Of a DNA stretch of 64,000 bases, positions 55,589-64,000 are shown piece after piece (the stretch's first letter is position 1; each line of letters begins with the position of its first letter). The DNA is from Vibrio sp. RE88 (lineage in GTDB: Bacteria; Pseudomonadota; Gammaproteobacteria; Enterobacterales; Vibrionaceae). A program made the translations under genes and the position numbers. The notes beneath the pieces are model-generated. The model worked only from the letters and a program-made list of their open reading frames with translations. It had not been told where the DNA came from and did no database searches. The stretch is taken from contig NZ_VTYQ01000003.1 in the NCBI RefSeq assembly GCF_013113835.1, forward strand, positions 835,845 through 899,844, written 5' to 3'.

Positions 55589-56707
55589 TTAATCTTTTAC
55601 TTTTACGTCGATGCGGTTTGCTTCATCTAATGTTGAAGCTTTTGCACGAATTTTAGCTTCTAGCTGGTCAACAAGGTCATTATTGTCGAAACGCTCTTTC
55701 TGACGTTTACCGTCTTCGTAGAATGCGCTCTTCTTGTTACTGCCAGCAAGACCAAGATGAGAGACTTCAGCTTCACCCGGGCCATTGACGACACAGCCGA
55801 TGATAGACACGTCCATCGGCGTGATGATGTCTTCAAGACGCTCTTCTAACGCGTTAACCGTGCTAATCACATCAAACTCCTGACGTGAACAGCTTGGGCA
55901 AGCAATGAAGTTGATACCACGGGAGCGAATACGTAGGGATTTAAGAATATCAAAGCCTACTTTGATCTCTTCAACCGGGTTGGCTGCCAGAGAAATACGC
56001 AGCGTATCACCGATACCTTCTGCCAATAGCATACCCAGACCAACCGCAGACTTCACAGAACCCGCACGAGCACCGCCCGCTTCAGTAATGCCCAAGTGAA
56101 GTGGCTGATCAATTTTCTTCGCCAACAAGCGATACGAATCCACAGCGAGGAATACATCTGACGCTTTCACACTGACCTTGAACTGGTCAAAGTTAAGACG
56201 ATCCAGAATATCGACATGACGCATTGCAGACTCTACCAGAGCCTCAGGCGTTGGTTCGCCGTACTTCATCTGGATATCTTTTTCCAGAGAGCCGCCATTC
56301 ACACCGATACGGATAGGAATATTCTTATCGCGCGCGCAATCAACAACTGAACGAATACGATCTTCGTTACCGATATTACCTGGGTTGATACGCAGACAGT
56401 CAACGCCGTACTCAGCGACTTTCAGCGCGATACGGTAGTCAAAGTGAATATCAGCCACCAGCGGAATGTTGACCTGCTGCTTAATTTGCTTAAAGGCTTC
56501 AGCCGCATCCATAGTAGGAACTGACACGCGAACGATATCAGCACCGACATTTTCCAGTGATTTTATTTGTGCAACAGTCGCTTCGACGTCTGTTGTTCTG
56601 GTGTTAGTCATCGACTGCACTGCAATCGGAGCACCGTCACCAATAGGCACATCGCCCACGTAAATACGAGTCGATGGGCGACGTTTGATAGGAGATTCGT
56701 GTTGCAT
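55589..56707 (-). CDS. ispG: 4-hydroxy-3-methylbut-2-enyl diphosphate synthase
   Basis: IspG (GcpE) reduces methylerythritol cyclodiphosphate to HMBPP in the non-mevalonate isoprenoid pathway. The 372-residue protein has the N-terminal TIM barrel ([30 protein letters not shown]) and a C-terminal iron-sulfur domain with [10 protein letters not shown] and [14 protein letters not shown], whose cysteines bind the 4Fe-4S cluster. It lies nine bases after rodZ, in one operon. Confidence 0.97.
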   Translation of the reverse strand: MQHESPIKRRPSTRIYVGDVPIGDGAPIAVQSMTNTRTTDVEATVAQIKSLENVGADIVRVSVPTMDAAEAFKQIKQQVNIPLVADIHFDYRIALKVAEYGVDCLRINPGNIGNEDRIRSVVDCARDKNIPIRIGVNGGSLEKDIQMKYGEPTPEALVESAMRHVDILDRLNFDQFKVSVKASDVFLAVDSYRLLAKKIDQPLHLGITEAGGARAGSVKSAVGLGMLLAEGIGDTLRISLAANPVEEIKVGFDILKSLRIRSRGINFIACPSCSRQEFDVISTVNALEERLEDIITPMDVSIIGCVVNGPGEAEVSHLGLAGSNKKSAFYEDGKRQKERFDNNDLVDQLEAKIRAKASTLDEANRIDVKVKD

Positions 56708-56715
56708 ATTTATTT

Positions 56716-57711
56716 CTAAGGTAAGGTGAATCTTGCTACTTTGCCTGAAGTATACCCAGAAAGGTCGACAGGTTCACTTGATAATGTCATTGAAACGTTT
56801 TCAGGGGCACCCAAAATCACTTTATAAGGCCTTTCACCGCTCACTTGTAAATCCTGGCCAGCTTTCTTAATGCCTGTCGCCAGTGTTTTACCCGTCGCAT
56901 CTTTCACCTGAATCCAGCAGTCATCGCTGAAAGACATTTCTAAAAGGTTAGCGACTATAGCGGGTGCTGAAGAAATTTCGCTTTCTTTCTCTGGTTGGTT
57001 CTGCTCTGCGACAACAACCGGTTCAGTGGCTTGCTCCGTGACGACTTCAGGTTCAGCAGGCTCAATAATTTCTTGGACAACTTCCGTTGGCTGTTCAACG
57101 ATTTCAGGCTCAGCCGTTGCTGTTTCTACCGGAGTAGTAACCTCTTCAAGTGGCTGTTCAACCACTTGCTGGCCCTCTGGTGATTCGTTAATCAGGCTTG
57201 GCTCAACCGCAGCAAAATCCAGCTCCTTGTTTTCAGCCAGCTCTTGCTCGATTTTCATTTCTTGTTCCGTTGCCGTGGTCAGCTCAACCGCGCTGTTTTC
57301 TTGGTTTTGCCACCACCAAACAGAAGAGATACCGACAATAATGGCAAAAATGCCCCATGTCAGGGTCATAATGCGGCTATCGTGTTTTTCTTTGTTGGTC
57401 TTTTGCGAAAAGCTTTGCATTTCATGCTCTTCGTGCTGTGCTTCACCACAATCATCTAATGCGCACAACACCACAGATTCTTTGATGCCTACGACACGAG
57501 CATAAGATCGCAGGTAACCACGAGTAAAGGTCGCCACCTGTTCACTTTCAAATTGATTCAATTCGATGTTTTCAATGATTGAACGACGCAAACGCAGTCG
57601 ATCCGCCACTTGTTGCTGTGTCAGGCCAAGCTCTTCACGTTTTTGCTTTAAAATCGTACCCGCTTCGATTTTATTCTCTTCTTGTACTGGTGTTTGCTGT
57701 TCAGCACTCAT
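56716..57711 (-). CDS. rodZ: Cytoskeletal protein RodZ
   Basis: RodZ links the MreB actin-like filament to the cell-wall elongation machinery. The 331-residue protein has an N-terminal helix-turn-helix (about 16-85: [30 protein letters not shown]), one membrane helix (near 115-135, ending before WWWQNQENS), a low-complexity Glu/Pro/Val/Thr periplasmic linker (about 145-250), and a beta-domain at the C-terminus with [22 protein letters not shown]. It starts the rodZ-ispG-hisS-yfgM-bamB-der set. Confidence 0.95.
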   Translation of the reverse strand: MSAEQQTPVQEENKIEAGTILKQKREELGLTQQQVADRLRLRRSIIENIELNQFESEQVATFTRGYLRSYARVVGIKESVVLCALDDCGEAQHEEHEMQSFSQKTNKEKHDSRIMTLTWGIFAIIVGISSVWWWQNQENSAVELTTATEQEMKIEQELAENKELDFAAVEPSLINESPEGQQVVEQPLEEVTTPVETATAEPEIVEQPTEVVQEIIEPAEPEVVTEQATEPVVVAEQNQPEKESEISSAPAIVANLLEMSFSDDCWIQVKDATGKTLATGIKKAGQDLQVSGERPYKVILGAPENVSMTLSSEPVDLSGYTSGKVARFTLP

Positions 57712-58034
57712 AATGTTTTAACGTCTCTTTTCAGGGGATTCTGAGCCAATCGCACGTTTATCGTTTTTCGTTAGTTGTGCTGGTTTTGTTCAAAATCCAA
57801 AATTTTTGAGGATATTGCCTCACCAAATTGCATAAAAGTGCTTCACTCAATCGCAGAGGTATTACCTCTAAAGCACTAAAGTTTAATTCTAATAGATATC
57901 AGAGATGAAACAACATAGAAAAGGCGCATAAATTACAAGCAGCTCAAGGTTTTTCCTGATTTTGACATTATTTAGCAATACCAATTTACAAAAAAGCCAG
58001 AGCTGAGCCCTGGCTTTTTCGTCAAAACACTCAA
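57712..58034. other. Intergenic region rlmN to rodZ
   Basis: These 323 bases hold the rodZ promoter region and, at the right, the rlmN terminator. In Pseudomonas pilF sits here; no pilF or remnant is visible. The E. coli layout is the same as this one. Confidence 0.55.
57991..58019 (-). terminator. Terminator of rlmN
   Basis: Stem AAAAAGCCAG/CTGGCTTTTT (57991-58000 with 58010-58019) with a nine-base loop, T-run on the minus strand. Confidence 0.87.
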
Positions 58035-59159
58035 TTAAACTGCTTTTACTGCGATAGTGTCACCTTTGGCTGCACGAATCATCGCGGTGCGTTTAGTACG
58101 GTCAATCACATCACCGACCAACTGACCACAAGCGGCATCAATATCATCACCACGCGTTTTACGAACCGTCACCGTATGCTCATATTGCATTAGTGTTTTC
58201 TGGAAACGGTCAATGCGTGAATTGCTTGGCTTTTTGTAAGGAGAACCCGGATAAGGGTTAAACGGAATCAGGTTAATCTTACACGGTGTGTCTTTCATCA
58301 GCTCAGCCAATTCACGCGCATGGTCCATATCATCGTTTACATGGTCCAGTAGCACGTATTCCACGGTTACTTTACCGCGGTTCGCGTTGGAGGAAGCGAT
58401 GTAACGACGCACAGATGCTAAGAAATCTTGAATATCCCAACGGTCGTTGATTGGCATGATCTCACTGCGCAGCTTATCGTTTGGTGCATGAAGAGAAATC
58501 GCTAGCGCGACATCAATTTGACCAGTCATTTGATCCAGACCCGATACCACACCAGAAGTCGATACCGTGACGCGACGTTTAGATAGACCAAAACCTAGAT
58601 CATCCAGCATCAACTCCAATGCTGGAATCAGGTTTTTCATGTTTAGCAGGGGCTCACCCATGCCCATCATCACAACGTTAGTGATAGGACGACGGCCTGT
58701 CTCTTTTTCCAAACCGATTTCACGTGCTGCACGCCATACCTGACCAATAATCTCAGAGACTTTCAGGTTACGGTTAAAGCCTTGCTGAGCGGTTGAACAG
58801 AACTTACATTCCAATGCACAACCAACCTGAGACGACACACACAAAGTCGCACGATCATCTTCAGGAATGTAAACCGTTTCTACGTCTTGGTCGCCAACCT
58901 TCATCGCCCACTTAATTGTGCCGTCTGAAGAGTGTTGAGCTTCCGCCACCACAGGGGCTTTAATCTCACAGCGATGGATCAGCTTCTCACGCAGTTTCTT
59001 GTTAATGTTGGTCATCTTCTCGAAGTCATCGACACCAAAATGGTAGATCCACTTCATCACCTGCTCGGCACGAAATGCTTTTTCACCAAGCTCTTCAGCA
59101 AAAAACTTGCGCATTCCTTGGCGATCAAAGTCGAGTAGATTGATTTTTTCAGTGGTCAT
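58035..59159 (-). CDS. rlmN: 23S rRNA/tRNA adenine C2-methyltransferase RlmN
   Basis: RlmN is a radical-SAM enzyme that methylates A2503 of 23S rRNA and A37 of some tRNAs. The 374-residue protein carries the cluster motif CALECKFC near residue 120, the methyl-carrying Cys in [10 protein letters not shown] near the C-terminus, and the SAM-binding blocks [13 protein letters not shown] and STSGVV. GAGG precedes the ATG at 59159. It is upstream of rodZ but ends in a terminator. Confidence 0.96.
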   Translation of the reverse strand: MTTEKINLLDFDRQGMRKFFAEELGEKAFRAEQVMKWIYHFGVDDFEKMTNINKKLREKLIHRCEIKAPVVAEAQHSSDGTIKWAMKVGDQDVETVYIPEDDRATLCVSSQVGCALECKFCSTAQQGFNRNLKVSEIIGQVWRAAREIGLEKETGRRPITNVVMMGMGEPLLNMKNLIPALELMLDDLGFGLSKRRVTVSTSGVVSGLDQMTGQIDVALAISLHAPNDKLRSEIMPINDRWDIQDFLASVRRYIASSNANRGKVTVEYVLLDHVNDDMDHARELAELMKDTPCKINLIPFNPYPGSPYKKPSNSRIDRFQKTLMQYEHTVTVRKTRGDDIDAACGQLVGDVIDRTKRTAMIRAAKGDTIAVKAV

Positions 59160-59295
59160 ATGGCCTCACGAAACGACGTAACATTAATTAAGGGCGCGAA
59201 TTGTACAGCCTTTATTCAGCGACAACAAGAGGTCTAACACCCTGTATTTTTTAAGGCATTAATATCTCAGTGATTAAATTTTATACAGAAACAAT

Positions 59296-59318
59296 CAACC
59301 CGCCAAATCGGCGGGTTG
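59296..59318 (-). terminator. Hairpin after csdE
   Basis: Stem CAACCCGCC/GGCGGGTTG (59296-59304 with 59310-59318), loop AAATC, with a T-rich tail (ATTGTTTCT) on the minus strand right after the csdE stop. Confidence 0.7.
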
Positions 59319-59321
59319 CGG

Positions 59322-59750
59322 TTAGCGGGAAACTTGTTTTATCTGTTCAACAATCGCTTTTAAACCATTGCCTCGCGATGGGCTGAGATGGGCAATGAGA
59401 CCCAACTTTTCAAAGTACTCATCAATATTGAATGCCTGAATTTCTGCGCTGGTTTTGCCATCATAAGCCGCCATAACGAGCGCAATAAGGCCTCGCACAA
59501 TACGTGCGTCGGAGTCAGCGCAAAAATGCCACACACCATCAAGATTTTCACTCACTAGCCAAACCTGGCTTTCACAGCCTGAAACCGTGACTTGCTCAGA
59601 TTTCAGCTCATCAGGCATCGCAGGAAGTTTCTTTCCCCACTGAATAACCTGACGGTAACGATCTTCCCAGCCTTTAAAGCCTTGCATAGTCGTAACGATG
59701 TCTTCTGCTTGAATATCAGTGCCAAAAGGTGACTGTGGAAATGAGGACAT
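59322..59750 (-). CDS. csdE: Cysteine desulfurase sulfur acceptor CsdE (SufE family)
   Basis: CsdE accepts persulfide sulfur from CsdA and passes it on. The 142-residue SufE-fold protein has the acceptor Cys in TVSGCESQVWL near residue 59 and YFEKLGLIAHLSPSRGNGL near the C-terminus. The ATG at 59750 follows GGAGA. It lies 17 bases after tcdA, matching the CsdA-CsdE-CsdL (TcdA) sulfur route; csdA itself is not in the window. It could be labelled sufE on sequence alone. Confidence 0.87.
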   Translation of the reverse strand: MSSFPQSPFGTDIQAEDIVTTMQGFKGWEDRYRQVIQWGKKLPAMPDELKSEQVTVSGCESQVWLVSENLDGVWHFCADSDARIVRGLIALVMAAYDGKTSAEIQAFNIDEYFEKLGLIAHLSPSRGNGLKAIVEQIKQVSR

Positions 59751-59767
59751 AGGAATCTCCAAACGAA

Positions 59768-60577
59768 CTATTTACGGTATTTCTGAATCAGCTTCTCGAC
59801 AATGCGCGAAACCGCCACAAAGCCAAACGTTGCGGTGACAACCGTCGCCGCTCCAAATCCACTGGCGCAGTCCATACGTTTTGGCCCTTCCGCAGTGGAT
59901 TTAACACCGCACACGCTGCCGTCTGGCTGAGGGTATTTCAGTTGTTCCGTTGAAAATACGCACTCAATGCCAAATTTACGCTGCGGATTCTTGGGGAAAT
60001 TATGGTGACGACGCAAAGTATCTTTGATTTTTTTCGCCAATGGGTCTTGGATGGTTTTGGTCAGGTCAGCAACTTGAATCTGGGTTGGATCCACTTGCCC
60101 ACCTGCACCGCCGGTAGTGATCACTTTAATCTTGTTGCTACGACAATACGCCAGCAGTGAAGCTTTCGCTTTCACACTATCGATCGCATCGAGCACGTAA
60201 TCAAACTCTTTTGACAGATACTCGTGCTGGTTGTCTGACGTAATAAAGTCATCAATCAGATTCACTTTGCACTCTGGATTGATAAGCTTGACGCGTTCGG
60301 CCATCACTTCAATCTTACTCTGCCCCACCGTACCGCTCATGGCATGGATCTGGCGGTTGATGTTAGTAACACAAACGTCATCCATATCAATCAAGGTCAA
60401 CTCACCGATACCTGTACGAGCTAATGCTTCGACCGCCCAAGAGCCTACGCCGCCAATGCCGATCACACAAACGTGCGCGGCACGAAGGATCTCCACTTCG
60501 CTATTGCCATAAAGACGACGAGTGCCGCCGAAGCGTTGGTTGTAGTTGTCTGAAGCCGGAGTATCAAGTTCGCGCAT
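59768..60577 (-). CDS. tcdA: tRNA threonylcarbamoyladenosine dehydratase TcdA (CsdL)
   Basis: TcdA, an E1/ThiF-like enzyme, uses ATP to cyclise t6A37 in tRNA to ct6A. The 269-residue protein begins YNQRFGGTRRLYG, has the nucleotide loop VIGIGGVGSWAVEALARTG near residue 37, DMDDVCVTNINRQ, and the C-terminal end with RMDCASGFGAATVVTATFG. I start it at the ATG at 60577, preceded by GGAAG. It pairs with csdE downstream. Confidence 0.93.
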   Translation of the reverse strand: MRELDTPASDNYNQRFGGTRRLYGNSEVEILRAAHVCVIGIGGVGSWAVEALARTGIGELTLIDMDDVCVTNINRQIHAMSGTVGQSKIEVMAERVKLINPECKVNLIDDFITSDNQHEYLSKEFDYVLDAIDSVKAKASLLAYCRSNKIKVITTGGAGGQVDPTQIQVADLTKTIQDPLAKKIKDTLRRHHNFPKNPQRKFGIECVFSTEQLKYPQPDGSVCGVKSTAEGPKRMDCASGFGAATVVTATFGFVAVSRIVEKLIQKYRK

Positions 60578-60609
60578 GGTGCTGTTCTTCCGCCGAGTGA
60601 TGGTACAAA

Positions 60610-60642
60610 AATAAAGAGTGCGATTTATACGCACTCTTTATT
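60610..60642 (-). terminator. Terminator of mltA
   Basis: Perfect 13-bp stem AATAAAGAGTGCG/CGCACTCTTTATT (60610-60622 with 60630-60642), loop of seven, followed by TTTTT on the minus strand. Confidence 0.85.
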
Positions 60643-60664
60643 AAAAAGTCTAGATGAGAAAAAG

Positions 60665-61768
60665 CTATTGTAACTTCTCGGGAGGCAATGCCCAAGGAGC
60701 CTGAGTTGACGAGTTTTCCAGCCCCAACTTCCAGACTCGGCCAAAGTGCTTATAGTGACCCGCCTCAGTGCCAGCTCTCGGTCCCATACCATGGTATAAA
60801 TCGAGGTGATTCTGCTTCACTGCACCACCGGTATCGAGAACAATCAGTAGGCGTAACTGATGGGCTCCACTCCAAGTGCCATCAGCATTGAGTAATGGCA
60901 CTTCAGCAAGAATAGGCGTTCCCATAGGGAAAATCGAACGGTCACCTGCCACAGATGCCATTGGCAGTAATGGGATCCCAGCTGTACCTGTTACCGGGGC
61001 GTCCGCTCTGGGCTCAAAGAACACGTAAGATGGATTTTGTTCAAGCAACTCACGAACGGTCGCTTCATCATTTGCCATCACCCACTCTTTGATAGCTTTC
61101 AGCGACATTTTTTCACGCGGGACTTGGTCTCGCTCAATCAACACCTTACCAATGCTGACGTAAGCTTTGTTGTTTTTCCCACCGTAGGCAAAATACTCCA
61201 GCGTATCGTCATCTTCAAAATGAACAAAGCCGCTGCCCTGCACTTCCATCAGGAATGGGTCGATCATATTCGCCGCATAACCCAATTCCAGTCCTTGTCC
61301 TTCTAATGCGCCGTCATAAATTTGAGCGCGCGTCGGGCAGTCAGCGTCACACTCTGGTTTACCATAGACTGGGTATTTGTAGATTTCATTCGGTTCGTGG
61401 CGCAATTCCATTACTGGCGAGAAATAGCCGGTGAACAAGACGTTACCTTGCTTATCACCGCCGCCTAACTGGGCAGTTTGAATGCCAAAGTCAGCTAACT
61501 GCGCAGGATCACCACTCTGTAATACCCATTCATTGAGCTTTTCATACAAAGGCTGATAAACCCGAGCCATAGAAGGTGAGTTTTCAACGACTTGTTGAGA
61601 TTGTTTGGTAAATTCAGTGAAATCCCGTGGTTTGTCCGATTCTACAACTGCGGTTTTATTCAGAATCGAGTTAAATTCACCATCAAGATATTGTTGAGCA
61701 CGATCGTGCGGTTGTGCACAGCCAAACAGAACACTGGCTGCCACAATTGGAAGATATTTTTTGAACAC
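60665..61768 (-). CDS. mltA: Membrane-bound lytic murein transglycosylase A
   Basis: MltA is an outer-membrane lipoprotein that cleaves peptidoglycan glycan strands to 1,6-anhydro products. The 367-residue precursor has the lipobox LFGC near residue 17, the MltA beta-barrel domain with GNVLFTGYFSPVMELR, LMEVQGSGFVHFEDD, YVSIGKVLIERDQVP and NPSYVFFEP, and the 3D domain with LLIVLDTGGAVK near the end, holding the catalytic Asp. The start is a GTG with AAAGGAATA before it. It is followed by its own terminator, ahead of tcdA. Confidence 0.94.
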   Translation of the reverse strand: MFKKYLPIVAASVLFGCAQPHDRAQQYLDGEFNSILNKTAVVESDKPRDFTEFTKQSQQVVENSPSMARVYQPLYEKLNEWVLQSGDPAQLADFGIQTAQLGGGDKQGNVLFTGYFSPVMELRHEPNEIYKYPVYGKPECDADCPTRAQIYDGALEGQGLELGYAANMIDPFLMEVQGSGFVHFEDDDTLEYFAYGGKNNKAYVSIGKVLIERDQVPREKMSLKAIKEWVMANDEATVRELLEQNPSYVFFEPRADAPVTGTAGIPLLPMASVAGDRSIFPMGTPILAEVPLLNADGTWSGAHQLRLLIVLDTGGAVKQNHLDLYHGMGPRAGTEAGHYKHFGRVWKLGLENSSTQAPWALPPEKLQ

Positions 61769-61836
61769 AGGTTTATTCCTTTCAAGCCTGTAACAAAGGA
61801 TGACAAACTCAAACGGTTAGCGCAATCAGATAGACG

Positions 61837-62226
61837 TTAACGAATGTTATTTTTGGACTTTTCTGACAATTGATAAATAGGCTGATAATGAGGTTCAGAA
61901 ATCAGTCTCATCTGGCTGAAGCCCTGATTAAGAATTTGGTAACGACGCTTTTCTTCGCCCACTTGAAATTCAACATAGCTCCCATTAAAGCGGTAGCGGG
62001 TGTTAACCACACCACCGTCAATCACCACACCGGTTTCATTGAGCACGAAGCTGTCCGCAGAGTAAGGCGCCACACCCTGTTCGACCCATGTACCATAAAC
62101 CATTGAATTAGGGTGCTTAATATCCTGATATCGGTCGTAGAGAGCTTTGGATACAAAGATGGCAGCCACGGCCAGCACAACAGCAGCAACCAATACTCCA
62201 CGCTCTAACAATTTCTTTTTCTTCAA
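61837..62226 (-). CDS. DUF2850 domain-containing protein
   Basis: A 129-residue protein of unknown role with a Lys-rich start, one membrane helix (about 10-28), and a beta-rich outer part: SMVYGTWVEQGVAPYSADSF, NTRYRFNGSYVEFQVGEEKRRYQIL. It matches my memory of DUF2850, found mainly in vibrios. The start is a TTG at 62226; upstream TAGGCG is a weak ribosome site. It is divergent from argA and upstream of mltA on the same strand. Confidence 0.75.
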   Translation of the reverse strand: MKKKKLLERGVLVAAVVLAVAAIFVSKALYDRYQDIKHPNSMVYGTWVEQGVAPYSADSFVLNETGVVIDGGVVNTRYRFNGSYVEFQVGEEKRRYQILNQGFSQMRLISEPHYQPIYQLSEKSKNNIR

Positions 62227-62417
62227 ATTTGACGCCTACTTTGAACTTCATTAATCAACTAATGACAAGTTTATTTATTACGTTAAGTGTTAGCCTAATT
62301 ACTTAACTTTGCTAGAAATAAGTATGGTTCTCACCACACCTATAACATTCAAAAATATCTCCAGCTATTGAGTTGATACGTTTTTTGGCGCTCTATCCCA
62401 AAAAGCCCTTGCCGCCA

Positions 62418-62456
62418 AAGGAATAAAATTGCAATATAACCACATATAAATTCATC
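62418..62456 (+). promoter_or_regulatory. Tandem ARG-box candidates upstream of argA
   Basis: Two imperfect ArgR-type boxes, cores GGAATAAAATTGCA (62420-62433) and CACATATAAATTCA (62441-62454), are centred exactly 21 bases apart, the spacing of ARG box pairs in E. coli. Each keeps one good half site. They lie 16-54 bases before the argA start. Confidence 0.55.
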
Positions 62457-62471
62457 TTTATTGGATAAATA

Positions 62472-63809
62472 GTGAAGATTCGTAATACCGCTTTAGTCAA
62501 AGGCTTCCGTCAATCGGCCCCATACGTGAATGCCCACCGTGGCAAAACCATGGTCATCATGCTGGGTGGCGAAGCGGTTGCTGATAACAATTTTGCTAAT
62601 ATTATCAGCGATCTGGCTCTGCTTCATAGCCTGGGGGTCAAGATCGTCCTCGTCCATGGCGCGCGCCCGCAAATCAATCGAATCCTGGATCGATGCCAAC
62701 ATGACACGCCCTATCACAAAGGCGTTCGTATTACCGATGAAACTAGCCTAGATATCGTCATGCAAGCTGCAGGGCAACTTCAGTTAGCCATCACCGCTCA
62801 GCTATCGATGAGTCTGGGCAATACGCCAATGGCCGGTACTCAGCTTAATGTCGTCAGTGGTAACTTTGTCATCGCCCAGCCACTTGGTATCGACGATGGG
62901 GTGGATTACTGCCACAGTGGTCGAATCCGTCGAATCGATGTCGAAGGCATCAACCGTACACTCGACCAAGGCTCCATAGTGCTACTTGGCCCTATCGCCA
63001 GCTCAGTAACCGGTGAATCCTTCAACCTTTTATCCGAAGAGGTTGCAACGCAAGTTGCACTCAAATTACATGCCGATAAGTTAATTGGTTTCTGTTCGGA
63101 GCAAGGGGTCATTGATGAGAATGGCAATGCCGTCGCAGAGCTCTTCCCGCGAGAAGCAGAGCAGTTTCTCGAAAAACTTGAACAAGACAGCGACAATAGC
63201 GAAGACAGTGCCTCGGGTACTATCCGCTTTCTGCGTGCAGCCACAACCGCCTGTCGAGCTGGCGTCCCACGCAGCCATTTGGTGAGCTATAAAGTCGATG
63301 GCGCCTTGATTCAGGAATTGTTCTCCTTAGATGGTATCGGTACTCAAATCGTAAGAGCGAGTGCCGAGCAAGTTCGTCAGGCTGACATTGACGATATTGG
63401 CGGAATACTAGATCTAATTCGCCCTCTCGAAGAGCAACGCGTGCTAGTGAGGCGATCTCGTGAGCAGCTTGAACAAGAGATTCATCAGTTCACCATCATC
63501 GAAAAAGATGGCCTGATCATCGGCTGTGCAGCGCTTTACCCATACACACAGGAAAGAATGGCTGAAATGGCGTGCGTCGCCATTCATCCCGAATACCGTG
63601 ATGGCAACCGTGGCGTCTTGCTGCTCAACCACATCAAATTACAGTCGAAGGCTCAGGGGATTAAGCATATTTTCGTCCTGACGACACGCAGCCTGCACTG
63701 GTTCCGTGAACAAGGCTTCTATGAAATGTCGGTTGATTTTCTTCCTTCGCAAAAGCAGAACCTCTACAACTATCAGAGAAAATCAAAGATTTTAGCGATT
63801 GAACTGTAA
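62472..63809 (+). CDS. argA: Amino-acid N-acetyltransferase (N-acetylglutamate synthase)
   Basis: ArgA makes N-acetylglutamate from glutamate and acetyl-CoA, the first step of arginine synthesis, and is usually inhibited by arginine. The 445-residue protein combines an amino acid kinase-like domain (about 1-290, with [22 protein letters not shown]) and a C-terminal GNAT domain (about 300-440, with [19 protein letters not shown] as the acetyl-CoA loop). The start is a GTG with GGA seven bases before it. ARG-box candidates lie upstream. Confidence 0.95.
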   Translation: MKIRNTALVKGFRQSAPYVNAHRGKTMVIMLGGEAVADNNFANIISDLALLHSLGVKIVLVHGARPQINRILDRCQHDTPYHKGVRITDETSLDIVMQAAGQLQLAITAQLSMSLGNTPMAGTQLNVVSGNFVIAQPLGIDDGVDYCHSGRIRRIDVEGINRTLDQGSIVLLGPIASSVTGESFNLLSEEVATQVALKLHADKLIGFCSEQGVIDENGNAVAELFPREAEQFLEKLEQDSDNSEDSASGTIRFLRAATTACRAGVPRSHLVSYKVDGALIQELFSLDGIGTQIVRASAEQVRQADIDDIGGILDLIRPLEEQRVLVRRSREQLEQEIHQFTIIEKDGLIIGCAALYPYTQERMAEMACVAIHPEYRDGNRGVLLLNHIKLQSKAQGIKHIFVLTTRSLHWFREQGFYEMSVDFLPSQKQNLYNYQRKSKILAIEL

Positions 63810-63819
63810 TGCATAGGGT

Positions 63820-64000
63820 CTGTTGACCTTTTGCGGTTAAATTTTGTTCGAGATAAAAGCGTTTTAGTCGCGGCGAGAGGTTTGTCGCCTAGTGAACTAA
63901 GCAAAACACCTCTCAACAAAGAGTAAAACGCTTTTAGCCGAACCCTCTGGGCAGCGTTTGTGGTTCCTTTCTACTGCGTTATCGGCTTATCAGGTAGGGC
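63820..64000. repeat. Nested inverted-repeat element, possible dispersed Vibrio repeat
   Basis: The 3' flank of argA contains TAAAAGCGTTTTA (63854-63866) and its exact complement (63924-63936), and inside these GAGAGGT (63875-63881) with ACCTCTC (63908-63914), making a nested stem. A GGCGA/TCGCC pair also falls in the loop. The rest to the window edge has no reading frame. It resembles sequence I recall as repeated in Vibrio genomes, possibly an IS or MITE end; the right boundary is beyond the window. Confidence 0.45.

Noticed and set aside
57712..58034. Missing pilF/pilW between rlmN and rodZ
   Set aside because: The gene is present here in Pseudomonas but not in E. coli, so its absence is not unusual.

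Overview
The window is chromosomal DNA of a marine Vibrio, most likely chromosome 1. The tmRNA tag reads ANDENYALAA. The core blocks dnaK/grpE/nadK/recN/bamE/rnfH/ratA/smpB/ssrA and rlmN/rodZ/ispG/hisS/yfgM/bamB/der have the order I recall from vibrios and related gamma-proteobacteria, and a DUF2850 protein I recall mainly from Vibrio lies beside mltA. I cannot name the species. There is no rRNA, tRNA, integrase, transposase, CRISPR array or recognisable prophage.

Bases 1-9630 hold housekeeping genes for protein and DNA quality control: partial dnaK, grpE, nadK, SOS-controlled recN, bamE, rnfH, ratA, smpB and ssrA. dnaK and grpE each have a heat-shock-type promoter, and a DAACS-family transporter sits between them. 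Bases 9640-22050 are accessory: an M15 peptidase, a soluble PAS-PAS chemoreceptor, an MscS channel, a BCCT transporter, an orphan GH24 lysozyme, a secreted S8 protease followed by a free-standing propeptide-like protein, plsC and cheV.

Bases 22050-33430 carry a complete carbon-phosphorus lyase operon on the minus strand, phnCDEFGHIJKLMN-phnP plus a hexapeptide acetyltransferase. It has its own ABC importer (phnCDE) and GntR regulator (phnF). Two copies of a CTTGTCTAGACAAG-type palindrome, one before phnC and one before phnF, are probably PhnF operators. Together the genes import phosphonates, split the C-P bond, and recycle the ribosyl cyclic phosphate product.

Bases 33560-43260 are mixed metabolism and transport: metY, a degenerate nuclease-like protein convergent with an unusual Cys-cluster/pentapeptide/K+-channel fusion, a LysR-dadA-AGCS group that looks like D-amino acid (probably D-alanine) use, a SatP-type acetate transporter, and a secreted GH19 chitinase. 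Bases 43500-59160 return to core functions: guaBA (with a PurR-like operator over the guaB promoter), xseA, a YfgJ zinc ribbon, a GAF-GGDEF protein, an AlaX editing protein, der, bamB, yfgM, hisS, ispG, rodZ and rlmN. Bases 59300-64000 hold csdE, tcdA, mltA, a DUF2850 protein and argA with tandem ARG-box candidates. The window ends in a nested inverted-repeat element that may be a dispersed Vibrio repeat.

All assignments come from reading motifs and remembered family features. No database search was run.
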